From Nostoc sp. 'Peltigera membranacea cyanobiont' N6 (lineage in GTDB: Bacteria > Cyanobacteriota > Cyanobacteriia > Cyanobacteriales > Nostocaceae): a DNA stretch of 64,000 nt. The DNA is taken from NCBI RefSeq assembly GCF_002949735.1, contig NZ_CP026681.1, forward strand, positions 4,680,001 through 4,744,000, written 5' to 3'. Each line of letters starts with the position of its first letter. Within the stretch, counting starts at the first letter, position 1. The position numbers were made by a program, and so were the translations under genes. The notes under the pieces are model-generated. The model was given only the letters and a program-made list of their open reading frames with translations. It had not been told where the DNA came from and made no database searches. Below, piece after piece: positions 28,238-36,201 of this stretch.

Positions 28238-28645
28238 CTACTTGTTGCTTGTTACGGCTGTCTGTGTAGAAGCCGCTTTTGAGTCTGCGGTGGATTTTAG
28301 TCGGGTGATAGTGGCTTTACGAATGCGATCGCTTTTGCGGACTCCGCCTGTCATTTCGTATTCCCGACTGTCTTTGCCATACTTTAACACCACACCACTG
28401 ACTAAGCGTTCTGAAGTTTCCCGAATGGTCTTTTCCAGGGTTTCTATTTCTGCTTTTGCAGAGTCAAGGGCGGTTAGCATCATATTATACTCGTCTATCT
28501 GGTTGCGGAGTTGCCCGGTTAACTCGGTTAAATGGTTTAAGCTGATGGAATCACCAAAGTCAAGGCTGGAATCAATTGATTTAAATCCGATTACTCTCTG
28601 TTCGGTTTTTTCTAGCACGGGAGAGCTTCTTTTTTTGCGTGGCAT
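28238..28645 (-). CDS. Conserved hypothetical protein with central coiled coil
   Basis: The protein has 135 residues from the ATG at 28645; an in-frame TTG one codon upstream is less likely. It begins with a basic MPRKKRSS and continues to a predicted helix (LNHLTELTGQLRNQIDEYNMML through ETLEKTIRET) with heptad-like leucines. A GVVLKYGKDSREYEMTGG segment and a basic Ser/Thr-rich tail follow. It contains no enzyme motif I can name. Codon use and composition are like its neighbours, and the stop and start are clean. Confidence 0.55.
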   Translation of the reverse strand: MPRKKRSSPVLEKTEQRVIGFKSIDSSLDFGDSISLNHLTELTGQLRNQIDEYNMMLTALDSAKAEIETLEKTIRETSERLVSGVVLKYGKDSREYEMTGGVRKSDRIRKATITRLKSTADSKAASTQTAVTSNK

Positions 28646-28796
28646 CAACGTCTACTTTTTACTAAACCTTATCTTTCTAGAGTGTCTCAATGGGACAATG
28701 TAGTGGTTCAGTAAAACTTGCAAAAAAAGGTATTTTTTTTAATAAGATTGGACTATTGACTCAGTAATTACACGACACTAAACAACAAATTGTTGA

Positions 28797-28985
28797 GAAT
28801 AGACTTGTGTTCTGAACGAATAGACTTGTGTTCTCAACGAATGGACTTGTGTTCTTAACGAATGGACTTGTGTTCTTAACGAATGGACTTGTGTTCTCAA
28901 CGAATGGACTTGTGTTCTCAACGAATGGACTTGTGTTCTGGACGAATGGACTTGTGTTCTCAACGAATGGACTTGTGTTGTGGAC
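28797..28985. repeat. Tandem array of nine 21-bp units (array 1)
   Basis: Nine head-to-tail units of consensus GAATGGACTTGTGTTC plus a variable TYRAC-like end cover 189 bp without spacers. The unit is a multiple of three, so open frames run through it on both strands. Most variation is confined to two or three adjacent positions (TCA, TTA, TGG, TGA). It ends directly at a REP-like palindrome (28992-29020). No gene is called here. Confidence 0.92.
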
Positions 28986-28991
28986 AAACAA

Positions 28992-29020
28992 GAGAGACGC
29001 GATAAATCGCCGTCTCTACA
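28992..29020. repeat. REP-like palindromic repeat
   Basis: GAGAGACGCGAT and the complementary ATCGCCGTCTCTACA form an imperfect palindrome of the family TGTAGAGACGCGAT-NN-ATCGCGTCTCTACA. Other copies are at 24899-24927, 25017-25045, 29147-29175, 29731-29755, 30014-30042 and 30131-30160. Confidence 0.8.
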
Positions 29021-29157
29021 AGGCGTTTTTGTCATCTATTATAATTATTTATCAAAAAACCCGATTCGAACCAGATTGCATGCAATCGAGAAACGCCATA
29101 TTTATACCAATTTTAAAAAAGAACGTAACAAATAGACCATACATCTTGTAGAGACGC

Positions 29158-29283
29158 GATTCATCGCGTCTTCCTCCTGATTCATCGCGTCTTCCTCCTG
29201 ATTCATCGCGTCTTCCTCCTGATTCATCGCGTCTTCCTCCTGATTCATTGCGTCTTCCTCCTGATTCATTGCGTCTTCTTCCT
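29158..29283. repeat. Tandem array of six 21-bp units (array 2), grown from a REP arm
   Basis: Six units of consensus GATTCATCGCGTCTTCCTCC(T) follow each other without spacers. The first is contiguous with TTGTAGAGACGC, so it overlaps a REP-like palindrome. On the minus strand the unit contains CAGGAGGAAGACGCGAT, which matches CAGGAAGAAGACGCGAT inside the transposase gene at 29722-29738 with one mismatch. It is a multiple of three and open on the minus strand, but is not called a gene. Confidence 0.9.
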
Positions 29284-29389
29284 TCCTGTCATTTACATAG
29301 CGCGAATAATTCCGAGTTTTTTGGGTTGGCAATTACATCAATGCAAAGCAATAATTGCATAAATTTTTGTATCAATCAAAGATGTAATC

Positions 29390-30019
29390 ATGAATCATTA
29401 CGAGCCTCAACCAGAAAACAACAAACCTAAATACAAAGGTAAATATCGAATTGATTCAACACGTTTGCCAGCATGGAGTTATGCTAGGAACGCTGGATAT
29501 TTCGTGACTATTTGCACCGACGGGAAGAAATGCTTTTTTGGTGAGGTTGTGCAGGATGAAATGCAGCGATCGCCAATTGGAGAAATTGCTCATAAATTGT
29601 GGTACGAGATTCCTAATCATTTTTCTAATTGCCAGATAGATTCATTTTGCGTCATGCCTAATCATATTCATGGGATTTTGGTTATTAATCAAATACAAAA
29701 AGACGCGATTAATCCACGAACACAGGAAGAAGACGCGATTCATCGCGTCTCTACAAGGGGGGATATTCAACGGGGTGGGGTTACTGGCTTATTTAATCCG
29801 ATGTTGTCTAAAAATTCTCTTTCTAAAATTATTAGATGGTACAAAGGACGATGTACATTTGAAATTAATCAAATATATCAAGGTTTTGGATGGCAAGAAA
29901 GGTTTCATGACAACATCATTCGTAATGAATTCGCCCTCGATCAAATTAGACAATATATTATCAATAACCCAATCAATTGGGAGAGCGATCGCGAACAACC
30001 ACCCCATCACCCCTTGTAG
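29390..30019 (+). CDS. REP-associated tyrosine transposase (IS200-like Y1 family)
   Basis: This single-strand DNA transposase-like protein is 209 residues. After a short start (YKGKYRIDSTRLPAW) comes GYFVTICT, then the HUH motif in CVMPNHIHGILV near residue 91, and the C-terminal LSKIIRWYKGR, GFGWQERFHDNII and IRQYIINNPINW with the likely catalytic Tyr. Between HUH and LSKII is a linker (about 105-127, DAINPRTQEEDAIHRVSTRGD) encoded by a REP-like palindrome. The TAG stop also lies in another palindrome. The protein probably processes these REP repeats. It reads forward from ATG, about 105 bp after array 2. Confidence 0.9.
   Translation: MNHYEPQPENNKPKYKGKYRIDSTRLPAWSYARNAGYFVTICTDGKKCFFGEVVQDEMQRSPIGEIAHKLWYEIPNHFSNCQIDSFCVMPNHIHGILVINQIQKDAINPRTQEEDAIHRVSTRGDIQRGGVTGLFNPMLSKNSLSKIIRWYKGRCTFEINQIYQGFGWQERFHDNIIRNEFALDQIRQYIINNPINWESDREQPPHHPL
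29731..29755. repeat. REP-like palindrome inside the transposase gene
   Basis: AGACGCGAT-TC-ATCGCGTCT plus CTACA lies in frame within the transposase coding region and specifies EDAIHRVST. A half copy (AGACGCGATTAAT) precedes it at 29701. It belongs to the same family as the copies flanking the gene. Confidence 0.85.
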
Positions 30020-30042
30020 AGACGCGATTCATCGCGTCTTGT
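30014..30042. repeat. REP-like palindrome that carries the transposase stop codon
   Basis: TTGTAGAGACGCGAT and ATCGCGTCTTGTA form the palindrome. The TAG at 30017-30019 is the stop codon of the transposase, so the insertion has defined its C-terminus or the gene ends in its own substrate. Confidence 0.85.
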
Positions 30043-30099
30043 ATTTTTCCGTTTTGTCCGTTTTGTAAATTTATCCAAATCCAGGAAATGCGATCGCCC

Positions 30100-30195
30100 T
30101 AGTTATGCTGTCAAATTCATTTTGACGGTTAGAGAGACGCGATAAATCGCCGTCTCTACAGGAAATTTATCCATCAATTATTTATTGACAGACTA
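30100..30195. mobile_element. Second copy of the 92-bp MITE, inverted and with an altered left end
   Basis: The interior and the right end (TTGACAGACTA, 30185-30195) match the reverse complement of the element at 24864-24955. The left end reads TTATGCTGTCAA instead of TAGTCTGTCAA. CTAG flanks both sides (30099-30102 and 30196-30199), and a 16-bp direct repeat CTAGTTATGCTGTCAA occurs at 30099-30114 and 30196-30211. Confidence 0.8.
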
Positions 30196-30229
30196 CTAGT
30201 TATGCTGTCAACCTGGAATAGAATTTCTA

Positions 30230-31009
30230 TTATTTATCACTATGAATTATTTGAAAGCGACTGAGAAAAATACGTAGGCGATCGCTTTGGGGATTGGTCA
30301 GTACCTCATAAGCTGAACCCTTTTCTGTCACAATACCTTTGTCTAAAAATATCACCTGATGGGCTACTTCTTTTGCAAATTGCATTTCATGGGTGACAAC
30401 CACCATTGTCATCCCTTCCGATGCCAATCGTTGCATCACTTGCAAAACTTCGCCGACGAGTTCGGGATCTAAGGCGCTGGTGGGTTCGTCAAATAGCATG
30501 ATTTGGGGATTCATACATAAGCTACGGGCGATCGCTACTCGTTGCTTTTGTCCGCCAGAAAGTTGTTCTGGATAAGCAGATGCTTTGTCATGTAAGCCAA
30601 CTTTTTCTAAATATAATCTTGCTAATTGGGCGCTTTCCTTTGGTGTTTTACCCAAGACTTTACGCGGTGCAAGTGTCATATTTTCTAGAACGCTAAGATG
30701 AGGAAACAGATTGAACTGCTGGAAAACCATACCTACTTGTGTTCGTAGTTGCCGCAGTTGGCTATAGTTGACTGTGGGCTTAGATAAGTTGATCCCGTTG
30801 ATTATTAAACGCCCATTGTCGATGGTTTCTAGTCCATTAAAGCAGCGTAATAGCGTACTTTTACCACAGCCGGAGGAACCGATAACTGCAACGACTTCTC
30901 CCCGATTGATTTCGCCTGTGATTCCTTTAAGGACTTTTAGGGAACCAAAGTTTTTTTCGATATTGTCAAAAATAATGGCGGGGATGGTATTGTTCATTAC
31001 TTGTGTCAA
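30230..31009 (-). CDS. Polar amino-acid ABC transporter, ATP-binding protein (GlnQ-like)
   Basis: This cytoplasmic ATPase powers uptake of polar amino acids. It has 259 residues with Walker A GSSGCGKSTLLRC near residue 38, Q-loop VGMVFQQFNLFPH, signature LSGGQKQRVAIARSL, Walker B IMLFDEPTSALDPE and the H-loop VVVTHEM. The pattern FNLFPHLSVLEN is typical of the HisP/GlnQ subfamily. It is divergent from the substrate-binding/permease fusion gene with 66 bp between the starts, and together they form a complete importer. Confidence 0.94.
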   Translation of the reverse strand: MTQVMNNTIPAIIFDNIEKNFGSLKVLKGITGEINRGEVVAVIGSSGCGKSTLLRCFNGLETIDNGRLIINGINLSKPTVNYSQLRQLRTQVGMVFQQFNLFPHLSVLENMTLAPRKVLGKTPKESAQLARLYLEKVGLHDKASAYPEQLSGGQKQRVAIARSLCMNPQIMLFDEPTSALDPELVGEVLQVMQRLASEGMTMVVVTHEMQFAKEVAHQVIFLDKGIVTEKGSAYEVLTNPQSDRLRIFLSRFQIIHSDK

Positions 31010-31075
31010 GCTGCTCTACAGTTGATTGTAAGCTTTTTAACAAACCGCAGAGGCGCAGAGGTAAGAGAAAATAAT

Positions 31076-32593
31076 ATGGCTAAATTTGGTTTTGGGCGTT
31101 GGTTGCGCTGGTGTGTGGTTGTTGGTTTTAGCTGTTTGTTATTGACTGGCTGTGCTGTGAACTCTAGTGCGGGAAAAACTCTGCGGGTTGCTACAGAACC
31201 GGCGTTTCCACCTTTTGAGTTTCAAAAACAAGGTGGTGAGTTGCAAGGTTTTTCGATTGATTTGATGAATGCGATCGCAGTTGCAGCTAACTTTAAAGTA
31301 GATTTTCAAAGTCTGCCTTTTGATGGCATTATCCCGGCTTTGCAAGCCAAAACGGTAGATGCGGCCATTAGTTCGATCACGATTACACAGGAGAGGGCGA
31401 AGACGATTTCTTTTTCCCGTCCTTATTTTAAAGCTGGGTTAGCGATCGCAATCCGTGCAGATAATCAAAATATTACTGGCTTTGACAGTCTCAAAAATAA
31501 AAAAATTGCAGTCCAAGTTGGTACAACAGGGGCTGCAAAGGCTAAGAGTATTCCCGGAGTGCAAATTCGCAGTTTTGATTCAGCACCTTTAGCCCTGCAA
31601 GAATTGACCAATGGTAATGTGGATGCGGTAATCAATGATGCACCAGTGACTTTATATGCTATTAATACGGGCAATCTTCAGGGGATAAAAATAGTACAGC
31701 AATTGCTGACAGAGGAGTTTTATGGCATTGCTACGGCTAAAAATTCACCTAATTTGGCATTAATAAATGATGGTTTGGATCGAGTTTTGAAAAATGGCAC
31801 TTATTCCCAAATTTACCAGAAATGGTTTAAAGCTGAACCGCCATCACTACCAGCAAAATCGCCATTTGAGAATCAGAGTAGTACTGGCGCACCTAAAATA
31901 TTTAGCTCAATTAGTGTGATTTTGCAGGCTTTTCCGACTTTATTACAGGGAGCATTAGTAACGTTACAATTAACGATACTTTCTGTAGTGTTTGGTTTAA
32001 TTGGAGGTTCCCTAATTGGTATTGTCCGCCTTTCTCGAATCGCACCTGTGCGTTGGATAGCGAGGGCCTATGTAGATTTTTTTCGGGGAACACCTTTATT
32101 GGTGCAAATTTTTATGATTTACTTTGGTTTTCCAGCAATTTCGCAAGAACTTGGTTTTACATTTACCTTCGATCGCCTCACTGCTGGAGTAATTGCCTTA
32201 AGCTTAAATAACGCCGCCTACACCGCCGAAGTTGTGCGTGCAGGCATTCAATCGATTGAAACAGGACAAGCCGAAGCAGCACAATCATTAGGTTTGAGTT
32301 CTGTACAAACAATGATTTATATCATTTTTCCCCAAGCTTTCCGGCGGATGATTCCACCTTTGGGTAATGACTTTATCAGTTTATTGAAAGATACTAGCTT
32401 AGTTTCTGTAATTGGGTTGGAAGAATTACTACGGAAAGGACAGTTAATTGTTGCTGATAACTATCGCGCTTTTGAAATTTACGCAGGTGTAGCGGTGGTT
32501 TATTTATGCTTGACGTTACTTTTTTCACAGGCATTTAGTCTTTTGGAAGTGTGGATGAATCCAGTTAAACGGCGAAGAAAGTACGATACCTAA
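31076..32593 (+). CDS. Amino-acid ABC transporter, substrate-binding/permease fusion protein
   Basis: The protein is 505 residues from the ATG at 31076, which gives a lipoprotein signal peptide (lipobox LTGC, Cys26); an upstream in-frame start at 31001 would overlap the divergent gene and is rejected. Residues about 36-255 are an SBP family 3 domain (LRVATEPAFPPFEFQ, QGFSIDLMNAIA, FDGIIPALQAKTVDA). Residues about 285-500 are a HisM/GlnP permease with about five helices and the EAA-like loop EAAQSLGLS. One chain thus combines receptor and channel, as known for Gram-positive GlnP-like fusions. It probably forms a homodimer with the divergent ATPase. Confidence 0.92.
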   Translation: MAKFGFGRWLRWCVVVGFSCLLLTGCAVNSSAGKTLRVATEPAFPPFEFQKQGGELQGFSIDLMNAIAVAANFKVDFQSLPFDGIIPALQAKTVDAAISSITITQERAKTISFSRPYFKAGLAIAIRADNQNITGFDSLKNKKIAVQVGTTGAAKAKSIPGVQIRSFDSAPLALQELTNGNVDAVINDAPVTLYAINTGNLQGIKIVQQLLTEEFYGIATAKNSPNLALINDGLDRVLKNGTYSQIYQKWFKAEPPSLPAKSPFENQSSTGAPKIFSSISVILQAFPTLLQGALVTLQLTILSVVFGLIGGSLIGIVRLSRIAPVRWIARAYVDFFRGTPLLVQIFMIYFGFPAISQELGFTFTFDRLTAGVIALSLNNAAYTAEVVRAGIQSIETGQAEAAQSLGLSSVQTMIYIIFPQAFRRMIPPLGNDFISLLKDTSLVSVIGLEELLRKGQLIVADNYRAFEIYAGVAVVYLCLTLLFSQAFSLLEVWMNPVKRRRKYDT

Positions 32594-33184
32594 TAATTTA
32601 TCAGTGATTTTTTCGATGGACAAAGGCAAGATACATGTACACATGTCCTTATATAAGACTCTTATTTGATTTTTGAACAATATTCAGTACACATTTATAC
32701 CCTTATTTTCTGTTCCCTGTTTCCTAGCTTACCCAGATAATTATGGCTACGCCACGCTACGCGAACAGGAATAAAATCTGATTACTATATTTTTTCAGAA
32801 GTCCAATATTATCCCTAGATTAATAGTATTAATACAAATTAAATATCCAAATATGTATCTGTGGCAATAAAAAATATCTCGTTTTTTGGTATGATTTTCG
32901 GAGTGTCAGAATACTCCGAAAATTTGTCTATGACAAAGAAAAATACCTAAATTCATTTCTTAAATGACTAAAAAGCATATTTACTGAGTATCAACACACA
33001 GAGGGCTAATAGAGATAAACTAGATAAAATAGAAACTAAAAATTATTAGATGCAATATAATAAGCATTTGCAAAAGTCACTTTTGATAACTATCAAAACA
33101 GTTTAAAGAAGTTTTTCTAGTCAACTTTAGGCAGAATACATGGATGCAGATAATTGGACAGATCGACAATAAAAGGTACTATCT
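32594..33184. other. Intergenic region with one strong inverted repeat
   Basis: No gene is visible in these 590 bp. ATTTTCGGAGT (32894-32904) and ACTCCGAAAAT (32913-32923) are perfect complements around an 8-nt loop. A palindromic-looking ACATGTACACATGT lies at about 32633-32646. The last 180 bp should hold the promoter of the lipid kinase gene. Confidence 0.5.
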
Positions 33185-34075
33185 ATGAGTTCCCGCGCAC
33201 TGTTGTTAGTAAATCGTCATGCCCGCCAAGGGCAAAAGGGTCTGTCGGAAGCGATTGAATATCTGAAGACACTCGGCTTTGATTTAATTGAAGAGTCTAC
33301 AGAAGACCCAAAACATCTTGGTGAAGTTATATTGCGCTATCAGCATCAAGTTGACCTAGTAATCATTGGTGGAGGAGATGGTACTCTCAATGCCGCAGTA
33401 GATGCTTTAGTTGAGACTCAGTTACCTTTGGGAATCTTGCCTCTGGGAACTGCTAACGATCTAGCAAGGACTTTGGAAATCCCGAATTCCCTCGGTGAAG
33501 CTTGCAAAATTATTGCAGATGGAAATTTACGTCGCATCGACTTGGGTTGGGTAAACGACAAGCACTTTTTTAACGTTGCTAGTCTGGGATTGAGTGTCAA
33601 AATTACCCAACGACTTACCAAAGAAGTTAAACGCCGTTGGGGAGTATTTGCTTATGCTGCCACTGCATTGCAAGTCCTTTGGGAAGCTAGACCTTTTACT
33701 GCGGAGATTGCGATCAATGGTGAATCAGTTAGCGTGAAAACAGTACAAATTGCTGTGGGTAACGGCCGTTATTATGGCGGTGGTATGGCTGTGGCTGACG
33801 ATGCCACAATAGATGACCAAAGGTTAGACCTCTATAGCTTGGAGATTAAACACTGGTGGCAGATTATACTATTACTCCCGGCGATGCGAGAAGGGCGACA
33901 TATACATTGGGAGAGTGTACGTTCTCTTCAAGGTCAAGAAATAAAAGTATATACTCGCAAACAGCGTCCTATTAATACAGATGGTGAAATCACTACTTAC
34001 ACACCGGCTCATTTTCGGGTTATATCTAAAGCTATAGCTGTTTTAGTACCCCAGAAATCAGGAGTTAAGAGTTAG
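33185..34075 (+). CDS. YegS/BmrU-family lipid (diacylglycerol-type) kinase
   Basis: The protein has 296 residues and is probably membrane-associated. The catalytic N-terminal domain shows LLLVNRHARQG at the start, the nucleotide-binding VDLVIIGGGDGTLNAAV near residue 60, and LPLGILPLGTANDLAR. The C-terminal beta-rich domain has GNGRYYGGGMAVADDATIDD and TDGEI. These are the standard motifs of the diacylglycerol kinase catalytic family. The lipid substrate is not determined by sequence. An ATG opens the frame. ExoD-like 34136 follows in the same direction. Confidence 0.92.
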   Translation: MSSRALLLVNRHARQGQKGLSEAIEYLKTLGFDLIEESTEDPKHLGEVILRYQHQVDLVIIGGGDGTLNAAVDALVETQLPLGILPLGTANDLARTLEIPNSLGEACKIIADGNLRRIDLGWVNDKHFFNVASLGLSVKITQRLTKEVKRRWGVFAYAATALQVLWEARPFTAEIAINGESVSVKTVQIAVGNGRYYGGGMAVADDATIDDQRLDLYSLEIKHWWQIILLLPAMREGRHIHWESVRSLQGQEIKVYTRKQRPINTDGEITTYTPAHFRVISKAIAVLVPQKSGVKS

Positions 34076-34135
34076 GGGTTATTCTCCCCATCTTCCTCTG
34101 CTAAAAATGTGGGAACTTGCATCAACTCACCCCAA

Positions 34136-34741
34136 ATGCATCTGAGATTTTCTCAAGATATAAAGTCCCTGTTGCAACGCCTAGCTGAACAACCGCTTAC
34201 TCTAGGTGATGTTCTGGCAGAAACCTCAGAACGAGGGTTCAGCTTGGTAATTACATTATTAGTTTTGCCCTTTTTATTTCCTATGCCACCGGGATTAACT
34301 GGCCCTTTTGGTGGTGCTTGTTTACTACTGTCAGCACAAATGGTTTTAGGAAGGCGATCGCCTTGGCTACCGAAAAGAATCGCTAACTACAAATTTCCTC
34401 GTCCCTTCGCCCAGTTACTTTTGCAAAACTTGGGACACCTTACCAAAGTTTTACAGAAAATTACCCGTCCTCGATTGCCAAAAATAGCTAATAATCCTTT
34501 GATTTGGCGAATTAATGGGTTTTGTATCTCCTTGTTGACAGTATTATTAATATTACCAATTCCGTTTACAAATCCCATCCCCACTATCGGTATTTTACTT
34601 TTAACTGTTGCCACCATCGAATCTGACGGTTTATTAATTTGCATCAGCTACGGCATCACTGTCCTGATTACCCTGCTGTTTGGATTTCTTGGTTATGCAG
34701 TATGGTTAGCTCCCAGTTTGCTGCCATCTATATTTAAATAA
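34136..34741 (+). CDS. ExoD-family membrane protein (exopolysaccharide synthesis)
   Basis: The protein is about 201 residues from ATG 34136; a GTG at 34109 would add nine residues, and neither start has a clear ribosome binding site. After a short cytoplasmic start (LRFSQDIKSLLQRLAEQPLT), the family signature GDVLAETSERGFSLVITLL is followed by the Pro-rich PFLFPMPPGLTGPFGG. About four more hydrophobic helices follow. ExoD proteins affect exopolysaccharide production and alkali tolerance in rhizobia, but the biochemical role is unclear. It lies 60 bp after the lipid kinase gene. Confidence 0.85.
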   Translation: MHLRFSQDIKSLLQRLAEQPLTLGDVLAETSERGFSLVITLLVLPFLFPMPPGLTGPFGGACLLLSAQMVLGRRSPWLPKRIANYKFPRPFAQLLLQNLGHLTKVLQKITRPRLPKIANNPLIWRINGFCISLLTVLLILPIPFTNPIPTIGILLLTVATIESDGLLICISYGITVLITLLFGFLGYAVWLAPSLLPSIFK

Positions 34742-34745
34742 TAAA

Positions 34746-35125
34746 AGCCCTTAGCTTAAAGCTGAGGGCTGTAATTTATTAGGGTGCATCTACCATTTAT
34801 TAATCCGTTTTATTGATTGCTATATCCGGGCAAATTTAACTTACATCCGATTTTTTTTCCTAAATTATGGGTATCAGCAATAAAAAAGCCTTCAACTAAA
34901 AGTTGAGGGCTATGATTTAATTAAGGTGCATCTACTATTTATTAATCCGCTTTATTGATTACTATATCCGGGCAAATTTAACTCGTATCCAATTTTCTTT
35001 TATTTCCCAATTACAGATATCAACAATAAAAAAAAGCCCCCAACTAAAAGCTGAGGGCTATGATTTAATTAAGGTGCATCTACTATTTATATATCCGCCT
35101 TAGTTATTGCTTTATCAGGAAGAAT
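34746..35125. repeat. Three tandem 141-148 bp units with terminator-like hairpins
   Basis: Hairpins start at 34746, 34887 and 35035. Each has an AGCCCT or AGCCCC arm, a short centre and a GAGGGCT arm. Between them the sequence is nearly repeated (GGTGCATCTACYATTTATTAA, CTATATCCGGGCAAATTTAA). The third unit decays after about 35100. On the minus strand each hairpin is followed by a T-run, strongest in the third (TTTTTTTT). No protein frame runs through. The units could be tandem small RNA genes or a multiplied terminator. Confidence 0.85.
35035..35059 (-). terminator. Intrinsic terminator on the minus strand (third repeat unit)
   Basis: Read on the minus strand, AGCCCTCAGCT pairs with AGTTGGGGGCT (two G-U pairs) around TT, followed directly by eight T. 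Homologous hairpins at 34746-34770 and 34887-34911 are followed by shorter T-runs. No minus-strand protein gene lies upstream, so the transcript that would end here is unknown. Confidence 0.65.
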
Positions 35126-35371
35126 TGAAAAAAATAGATGGCTGTGGAATTCATTTCTTTAGCTACACTGCTAGTACTAGCCTCAATGAGGATAACCTAC
35201 GGTTTTTGACTAGGTAATCATTTACCAGCTTCACGGTAATTTTACAATAACCCCAAATTTACCCGGAATACGCAAAGTTTCTGTTAATATCTGCGATCGC
35301 ATCTCCGCAATAGTACTAATTTAGTTTATTAGTTGGGTATATGAATATGAAAGTTAAACGAACCCAACTTA

Positions 35372-35932
35372 ATGAAGCGATCGCAATTTTTATTAGCCCT
35401 AGCTAGTCTTTGTATTGTCGGGGGAAGCTTTTTTCTAAGAACAACTTTTAGCAGTACTAGCGAACCTAAAATAATAACTGATACATCACGTTACAAAGAA
35501 ATTCGTAATCAATTATTATGGTCTGATAACGAGCGAGTAAAGCATTTTCCTAATGAGATTCCCACTGATACCAAAGGTGTTCGCATTGCTTACTCTCCCG
35601 AAATTTTGCAAGGAAGTAGTTTTTTTCAAATTAGGCTGAAAGAATCACCAAACAAGATAGCAAAATTACTATCACAATACAGAAGTAGTGCAAAGCACAA
35701 CTATAGGGGTGGTAATACAAACGACCACATAAACCAGCCTAACGGTGTACCGACAACTTTCTTCTACACCAGTGACTCTCATACAGAATCTTTTCCAGCC
35801 AGTTATGAAATATTAGTATTAAATGCAGACGACAAAGGTAGACCTGGTTTCAAGTGGAATCATGGAGATAGTTATGGTGTTGCTATTAATAGTTCAACAT
35901 CAGAAATTATCTATTGGTCTGAAAAATGGTAA
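35372..35932 (+). CDS. Exported or membrane-anchored hypothetical protein
   Basis: The 186-residue protein begins with MKRSQFLLALASLCIVGGSFF, a signal peptide or anchor. The rest is soluble and rich in Ser, Asn and Tyr (SQYRSSAKHNYRGGNTNDH, GFKWNHGDSYGVAINSS). I recognise no domain. The gene stands alone with about 250 bp on either side. The start ATG lies in an atgaagcgatcgc context without a clear ribosome binding site. Confidence 0.55.
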   Translation: MKRSQFLLALASLCIVGGSFFLRTTFSSTSEPKIITDTSRYKEIRNQLLWSDNERVKHFPNEIPTDTKGVRIAYSPEILQGSSFFQIRLKESPNKIAKLLSQYRSSAKHNYRGGNTNDHINQPNGVPTTFFYTSDSHTESFPASYEILVLNADDKGRPGFKWNHGDSYGVAINSSTSEIIYWSEKW

Positions 35933-36201
35933 TTAACAATTCAAATGTATTTGAAATTGTCATCATAAAAATTATTATTTTTATACATTGCTACATCTGA
36001 TGCTAATACCAAGCTGAGTTTCCGCTCAATCCTCAGTTATCAGATGAAAGGTTTTTGTCACCTATCAGCAAAGGTGCATAACTGTATAATAAGCAACAAC
36101 GGTTAGATGCTTTTGTTATCCACAAATCCATCTTACTGCTACAGTTAATAGTGTTATGTTATGTTCAATTCACGAGAAATTAAGTAAGAGAGGTGTGCAA
36201 A

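Noticed and set aside
28167..28703. 178-codon plus-strand frame
   Set aside because: It is antisense to the coiled-coil gene at 28238-28645, has biased composition and recognisable features only on the other strand.
28761..29151. Three overlapping frames (NTSPFVE, TQVHSLR and TNGLVF repeats) as repeat-protein genes
   Set aside because: All result from a 21-bp repeat with no stop in these frames. None has a ribosome binding site or unique domain, and both strands are open at once.
28797..29283. CRISPR array
   Set aside because: Both arrays consist of directly adjoining 21-bp units with no unique spacers, and no cas genes are nearby.
29102..29332. Minus-strand frame encoding MNQEEDA repeats
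   Set aside because: It is array 2 read through; no ribosome binding site and no homologous domain. The sequence is explained by REP arm expansion.
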